From the NCBI RefSeq assembly GCF_031585635.1, contig NZ_CP134196.1:2790001-2854000 (forward strand): a stretch of 64,000 nucleotides of DNA, read 5' to 3'. Shown one piece after another: positions 60,342 to 64,000 of the stretch (position 1 is the stretch's first letter; each line of letters opens with the position of its first letter). The translations under genes were made by a program, and so were the position numbers. Under the pieces are notes generated by a model. That model did no database searches. It was given only the letters and a program-made list of their open reading frames with translations, and was not told where the DNA came from. The stretch is from Paraburkholderia sp. FT54. GTDB lineage: Bacteria; Pseudomonadota; Gammaproteobacteria; Burkholderiales; Burkholderiaceae.

Positions 60342-60465
60342 GCAAAAGCTAGTGCAATGCAGCAATTTTTCGGTGCGGTGCGGTGTCGCAAGGTTTTTTC
60401 GTATGTTGCGTTGCGACATGACAACGTCCCCGTTTTTTTAATTTCAGGGTCAAAAAAAGTCCGAC

Positions 60466-60588
60466 TCAGCGGGGCGTGGTCGGCACCGGCTTTTTCTGCT
60501 GCACACCGGGCTTGGGGATCGCCGTGCTCCTGCGCGGGTTGACCTCCGGGGCATCGACGGCGCCGGGCGCTGAAAACTCGATGCGCAC
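60466..60588 (-). pseudogene. Possible short ORF or gene remnant with Pro/Lys-rich end
   Basis: A minus-strand frame from GTG 60588 to TGA 60466 reads RIEFSAPGAVDAPEVNPRRS and ends KKPVPTTPR, which looks protein-like. Upstream the same frame is stopped by a TAG near 60660. A different frame in that interval reads EHKYSIEEFLGT. The pattern could be a frameshifted old gene or chance. Confidence 0.2.
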
Positions 60589-60864
60589 AGCCGAGTGTGC
60601 CTCGTGGACGCCCTGATCGCGCAAAGGGTGCCCAAAAATTCCTCGATGGAATATTTGTGCTCGCTAGTCGGTAGGGTGGCTCATGTTAGAAGATTCGCTG
60701 GCGTATCCCGTCCAGCTTCGCAACAACTTTGAGAGTTCGAGACGCCGGGTTTGCGTCGGGACGCGGCGGAAACGGGCGGTGCCTTACGGCGCCTATCCGG
60801 CAAGAAAGGGGCAGCGGGAGAACGGCCGGTTGGCGGTTGGCTGCCGGTGGCGACGGTCGGCGGC

Positions 60865-60928
60865 GGCCCGTCGGCCCGTCGGCCCGTCGGCCAGTGGGCC
60901 AGTGGGCCAGTGGGCCAGTGGGCCAGTA
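60865..60928. repeat. Octanucleotide tandem repeat, 8 copies
   Basis: Three GGCCCGTC units (60865-60888) are followed by four GGCCAGTG units and one GGCCAGTA (60889-60928), without gaps. The unit is not a multiple of three, so it would shift frame if translated. Confidence 0.95.
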
Positions 60929-61008
60929 GGCGGTCAGCGAGGGGCGGTCGGCGACGGGCGAGTCGATCGCCGCGGCCGGCTTGTCGCCGGCGCGGCGCTC
61001 ACTGACTG

Positions 61009-62337
61009 TCAGTGCGAGGTGACTGCTTTCGGCTTATGCGCGTGCCGGGTTGGCGCGGCACGCCTGGCATGCGCCGGCGTGGCGGCCGCTCGCTGAGGCG
61101 CGGCCGGCGCTGCCGCGGCCGCGTCGGAAGCGGCATTGGCGATGGCTGCATTCGCCATCGCCATGTGCGTGTCGAGCAAACTGGCCATCGCCGCCTGCTG
61201 GTTCTGCATCATCTGTTCGATGCGGTGCTGCTGCGCGGTGGTCTCACGCGTGAGGCGCATCAACAGCACGGTTTGCGTGATGCCGATCGCGACTGTCACC
61301 AGCAACGCGCCCACTACGATCGACAGCATCCATTTCATACGTCGCGAATGGTCGGTCGCGGCGCGGCGCTGATCCGCGATCACGCCATAGAGCGCGTCGA
61401 CTGTATCGGCGAAGGCGGTTGCCCGGGCACGATCGAGTTCCGGCGCGGCGCGCTGCGCGGCCGCACCGGCTTCGGCGCGTCGGGCTTCGCGCCAGGGCGT
61501 CGCCAGCGCGGCGTTGGCCTGTGCGGACGCCGATGAATTCATCGATGCCTCCGCGCCCGGCTTCGACTCGGCAGCCGCAGCGCCCGATTCCAACGATGCA
61601 GCTTCATCCAATGTCCTCACGGCGCCGGCCGCAGCCGCTTCCTGCGACGCCGACGCCGACGCCGCCTTGGCAAACGTCGCGGCGAAGCGTTGCGGCGTCC
61701 TGACACCGCCAGCGACCGATGCAGCCGCCGCGTCGGTCGTCGCCTCCAGCTCGGACGCCTGGCGCAGCGCGGTCACGCTGCGCGCCACGGTCGCTGCCGC
61801 CATGGCGGGCGTAAGCGGTGCCGTTGCATCGCGCGCCTGCGGCGCCGATTTCTCTTCGGCAGACGCGGCCGCCGGTTTTGCGTCGTCCAGAGCCACTGGT
61901 TCGCCGGCCGGCGAAGCCGTCGCCGCCAACGGCTCCATTTCGAGTCCGCTCAACTGCGCGTTGACCGGCACCGGGTCGTCGTTGAACTTCGCAGCACGGG
62001 GCGCGCGGCGCGCAGACCGCGCGTCCGTCGACGCGTTGTCGCCGGCATCGATCGCACCGACCGCGGCCAGCACCACATCGGGTAATTCGAAGCCATGCAG
62101 CGTGCCTTGCCGGATGTCGATATTCATCGCTTCCAGCGTGGCGCGGGTGGGATCGTCGGGGAACAGGTCGAGCGTGCTGTCGTCGCGGGAGGCGTCGCTC
62201 AGTTGCGCGAGGCGTTGTGCCGAGCGCGCAGCGCGCGCCAGCTTGTTTTCAGTTTCGGTCGGGACGGTGGCCTGGCGACGCTTTTTCGAAGCGGCGCGCT
62301 GAGGCCGGGACTGCGTGGATGCTACGGAATCTGCCAT
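61009..62337 (-). CDS. Ala-rich single-pass membrane protein of unknown function
   Basis: The ATG at 62335-62337 gives 442 residues. A basic N-terminus (QRAASKKRRQATVP) and a long Ala/Ser/Thr-rich region lead to a segment FADTVDALYGVIADQRRAAT. One membrane helix follows at about 336-360 (MLSIVVGALLVTVAIGITQT), then a coiled-coil-like QQHRIEQMMQNQQAAMASLL and a His/Arg/Ala-rich tail. No family is recognised. Confidence 0.75.
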   Translation of the reverse strand: MADSVASTQSRPQRAASKKRRQATVPTETENKLARAARSAQRLAQLSDASRDDSTLDLFPDDPTRATLEAMNIDIRQGTLHGFELPDVVLAAVGAIDAGDNASTDARSARRAPRAAKFNDDPVPVNAQLSGLEMEPLAATASPAGEPVALDDAKPAAASAEEKSAPQARDATAPLTPAMAAATVARSVTALRQASELEATTDAAAASVAGGVRTPQRFAATFAKAASASASQEAAAAGAVRTLDEAASLESGAAAAESKPGAEASMNSSASAQANAALATPWREARRAEAGAAAQRAAPELDRARATAFADTVDALYGVIADQRRAATDHSRRMKWMLSIVVGALLVTVAIGITQTVLLMRLTRETTAQQHRIEQMMQNQQAAMASLLDTHMAMANAAIANAASDAAAAAPAAPQRAAATPAHARRAAPTRHAHKPKAVTSH

Positions 62338-62469
62338 AGAGAAAAAAGCGGCCGTCGCCGGAAAGCGGGCGCGGAGCACCGCTCGTCAATGCCGTTGGAA
62401 TTTTTCGAGATCGCATTGTCGCATGGCCGCCCGCGCCCGCCGAAGCCATTCGGCGAGGATTTTCCGTTT

Positions 62470-63156
62470 TTACGAAGCCGCATCATCCTGCCGGAACTGT
62501 TTGACACCGTGCAGCTGACGCAAGCGTCCGCAGATCGCCTCGTATTCCGTATTCGACACGCGATGCAAGGTGATCATCACTTCATCGCATTCGGGCGCGT
62601 CCTCGCTTTGCTGCATCACGAACTGTTTGACGCGTGGGCTCGCGGCGCCGAGTTCGTCGTGCAGCGAGTGGAACGTCATGGCGCCGCGCTCGACGATCAT
62701 CGTCAGTTGGCGCCGTTGCTTGACCGTGATGAAGCGGCGCTCGAGCGGCTTGATGCCGGCCAGAATAATCAGAATGATGATGGTCGCCACAATCGACGCC
62801 GTGTACAGTCCGCCGCCGACCGCAAGACCGATGGCGGCGACCGACCAGAGGCTCGCCGCCGTCGTCAGCCCGCGCACAATCTCGCCGCGCAGCAGGATCG
62901 AGCCCGCGCCGAGAAAGCCGATGCCCGACACCACCTGTGCGGCCATCCGCGAAGGATCGAGCACGACGTGGTCGCCGGTGAGCACTTCGGCGAAACCGTA
63001 GGCCGAGACGATCATGATGAGCGCCGAACCGACGCACACCAGCATGTGCGTCCGTAACCCCGCAGCCCACGAAAGCCGTTCCCGCTCGAAGCCGATGACG
63101 CTGCCGAGCGCCGCGGCCAGCATCAGACGGGCGATGAGTTCGAGGTTCCCGAGCAT
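62470..63156 (-). CDS. MgtC/SapB-family membrane protein
   Basis: The 228-residue protein has the MgtC N-terminal membrane domain: LGSVIGFERERLSWAAGLRT, VSGIGFLGAGSILLRGEIVR and LTTAASLWSVAAIGLAVGGG. A cytoplasmic C-terminal domain (about 150-228) follows. MgtC proteins help survival at low magnesium or in macrophages and inhibit ATP synthase in Salmonella. The specific role here is unknown. Confidence 0.93.
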   Translation of the reverse strand: MLGNLELIARLMLAAALGSVIGFERERLSWAAGLRTHMLVCVGSALIMIVSAYGFAEVLTGDHVVLDPSRMAAQVVSGIGFLGAGSILLRGEIVRGLTTAASLWSVAAIGLAVGGGLYTASIVATIIILIILAGIKPLERRFITVKQRRQLTMIVERGAMTFHSLHDELGAASPRVKQFVMQQSEDAPECDEVMITLHRVSNTEYEAICGRLRQLHGVKQFRQDDAAS

Positions 63157-63425
63157 TGTTTTTCCTCCTTATCGGAAATTATTTGAAGTACTTTCCGCAC
63201 GGGCGCCGCAGTGCCAGCGTGCCCCGTTTGCTTTATGCTAGGCCGCACGCCGCCAGGCAGGTTGCACGGCGGGCCGCTGCGCCGGTTCTGGGTAGCTTCT
63301 TTGCAAAGCGGGTAGCATCCAGCCTCGCCAGCAGGTTTGCCGGCAATTGCGCCGCCTCGAGAATGACACTACGAACCAGGTCCACGGTCGTTTCGCTTCG
63401 ACATATCGTGTTTGACCTATTGACT

Positions 63426-64000
63426 ATGCAGAGCATGAACCCTCCCGCCGCTTCCACTAACGCACTCGCAACCAACCTGCGCGATCACTTCACAGGCGTG
63501 GTGCTGCCGATCTGGCGCGGCCCGGGTTTCAACGCCGCGCTGAAGCTGCCCTACGAAGCGGTTAGCGCCGAGGATCATCAGCCGCTGCCCGCCGAGCGCT
63601 ACCGCGCCATGGCGTGCGCGCGACAACTATTCGTGTTCTCACAAGCAGGCGACGCGGCCCATGCGCAGGTGCTGTTCGACGCGTTGACGCATACCTTTCA
63701 GGACACGCGCCACGGTGGATGGTTCTACAGCGTGGATTCGCAAGGCGCACCGCTCGACAGCACGAAGGACCTGTACACGCACGCGTTCGTGGTGTTTGCG
63801 TGCGCGGAGTATGGCCGGCGCTCGGGAAAACGCGACGCGCTGGAAATCGTGCATCGCACGTCCGCGCTGATCCAGTCGAACTTCGCCGCTGAAGACGATC
63901 TGTTCAACGCCGCGTTGACGGCGGACTTCGCCGCCGTGACAAGCACGCCGATCCAGAATCCTTTGATGCACCTGACGGAAGCCTGGCTGGCCGCTCGCGA
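63426..64000 (+). CDS. AGE-family epimerase/isomerase, 5' part only
   Basis: From ATG 63426 (or 63435) the frame is open to the window end, giving about 191 residues. Family features of the N-acylglucosamine 2-epimerase barrel are YRAMACARQLFVFSQAGD, TRHGGWFYSVDSQGAPLD, STKDLYTHAFVVFACAEY and PIQNPLMHLTEAWLA. The YTHAF and NPLMHLTEA segments match catalytic and sugar-binding positions in such enzymes. Substrate unknown. Confidence 0.88.
   Translation, partial: MQSMNPPAASTNALATNLRDHFTGVVLPIWRGPGFNAALKLPYEAVSAEDHQPLPAERYRAMACARQLFVFSQAGDAAHAQVLFDALTHTFQDTRHGGWFYSVDSQGAPLDSTKDLYTHAFVVFACAEYGRRSGKRDALEIVHRTSALIQSNFAAEDDLFNAALTADFAAVTSTPIQNPLMHLTEAWLAAR

Larger units (their letters stand above)
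60273..61008. other. Gene-poor region with repeats
   Basis: These 736 bases hold the duplicated AGGGTTTTCCCT element, an A/T-tract pair around 60433-60458 and an octanucleotide repeat (60865-60928). A possible 40-residue frame at 60466-60588 is listed separately. The longer open frames across the octamer translate the repeat in every phase and are not credible genes. Confidence 0.6.

Noticed and set aside
60683..61096. A 137-codon plus-strand frame across the octanucleotide repeat
   Set aside because: The repeat is open in several frames and gives WASGPVGQ-type low complexity; the frame also runs into the antisense of the downstream gene.
33154..64000. Search for IS elements, prophage genes, tRNA genes and CRISPR arrays
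   Set aside because: No transposase, integrase, tRNA-like cloverleaf or regularly spaced direct repeats were recognised by reading; short tandem arrays found have no spacers.

Overview
The window is high-GC, densely coded DNA of Burkholderia/Paraburkholderia type. Marker proteins, gene order (asd-fimV-truA-trpF-trpB-methyltransferase-trpA-accD-folC; gltA-sdhE-sdhBADC-gntR facing mdh-citE-prpC-prpD-acnA) and an intracellular PHB depolymerase all fit. In many Burkholderia these clusters sit on the second chromosome; genus and replicon are inference from recalled gene order. No rRNA, tRNA, IS element, prophage or CRISPR array was seen.

Region 1 (1-13.8 kb, minus strand) is a biosynthetic block: leuC, an entericidin-like lipoprotein, leuD, leuB, asd, fimV, truA, trpF, trpB, an orphan beta-class DNA methyltransferase, trpA, accD and a truncated folC. 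Several junctions are 4-bp overlaps (fimV/truA, truA/trpF), implying translational coupling.

Region 2 (14-29 kb) is a central-carbon cluster. gltA, sdhE, sdhB, sdhA, sdhD, sdhC and a HutC-type GntR regulator lie on the minus strand. mdh, a CitE-like lyase, prpC, a small secreted MliC-like protein, prpD and acnA lie on the plus strand. A perfect 20-bp palindrome lies in the divergent gntR/mdh promoter region. acnA ends at a strong terminator.

Region 3 (29-45 kb) is accessory: a BvgA-like response regulator with a degenerate kinase/HPt partner and an unknown membrane protein; an OmpA-like lipoprotein; a polyamine-type ABC transporter divergent from a MocR regulator; a large DUF748 protein; and a DUF1254/1214 lipoprotein.

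Region 4 (45-54 kb) holds a PaiB-like protein, a copper ATPase behind a textbook CueR promoter, a chemoreceptor, a GST, PhaZ, a flavin reductase and a cupin remnant.

Region 5 (54-64 kb) holds a putative type VI secretion effector of the VasX/BTH_I2691 type with a membrane partner, visibly less GC-rich than its surroundings. It is followed by a TTG-start 3-hydroxyacyl-CoA dehydrogenase, small secreted or unknown proteins, a 0.7-kb gene-poor stretch with an octanucleotide repeat, an Ala-rich membrane protein, an MgtC protein and the start of an AGE-family epimerase. The T6SS effector pair, the methyltransferase inside the trp operon, the degenerate kinase/HPt and the MliC-like gene inside the methylcitrate operon are the most interesting items.
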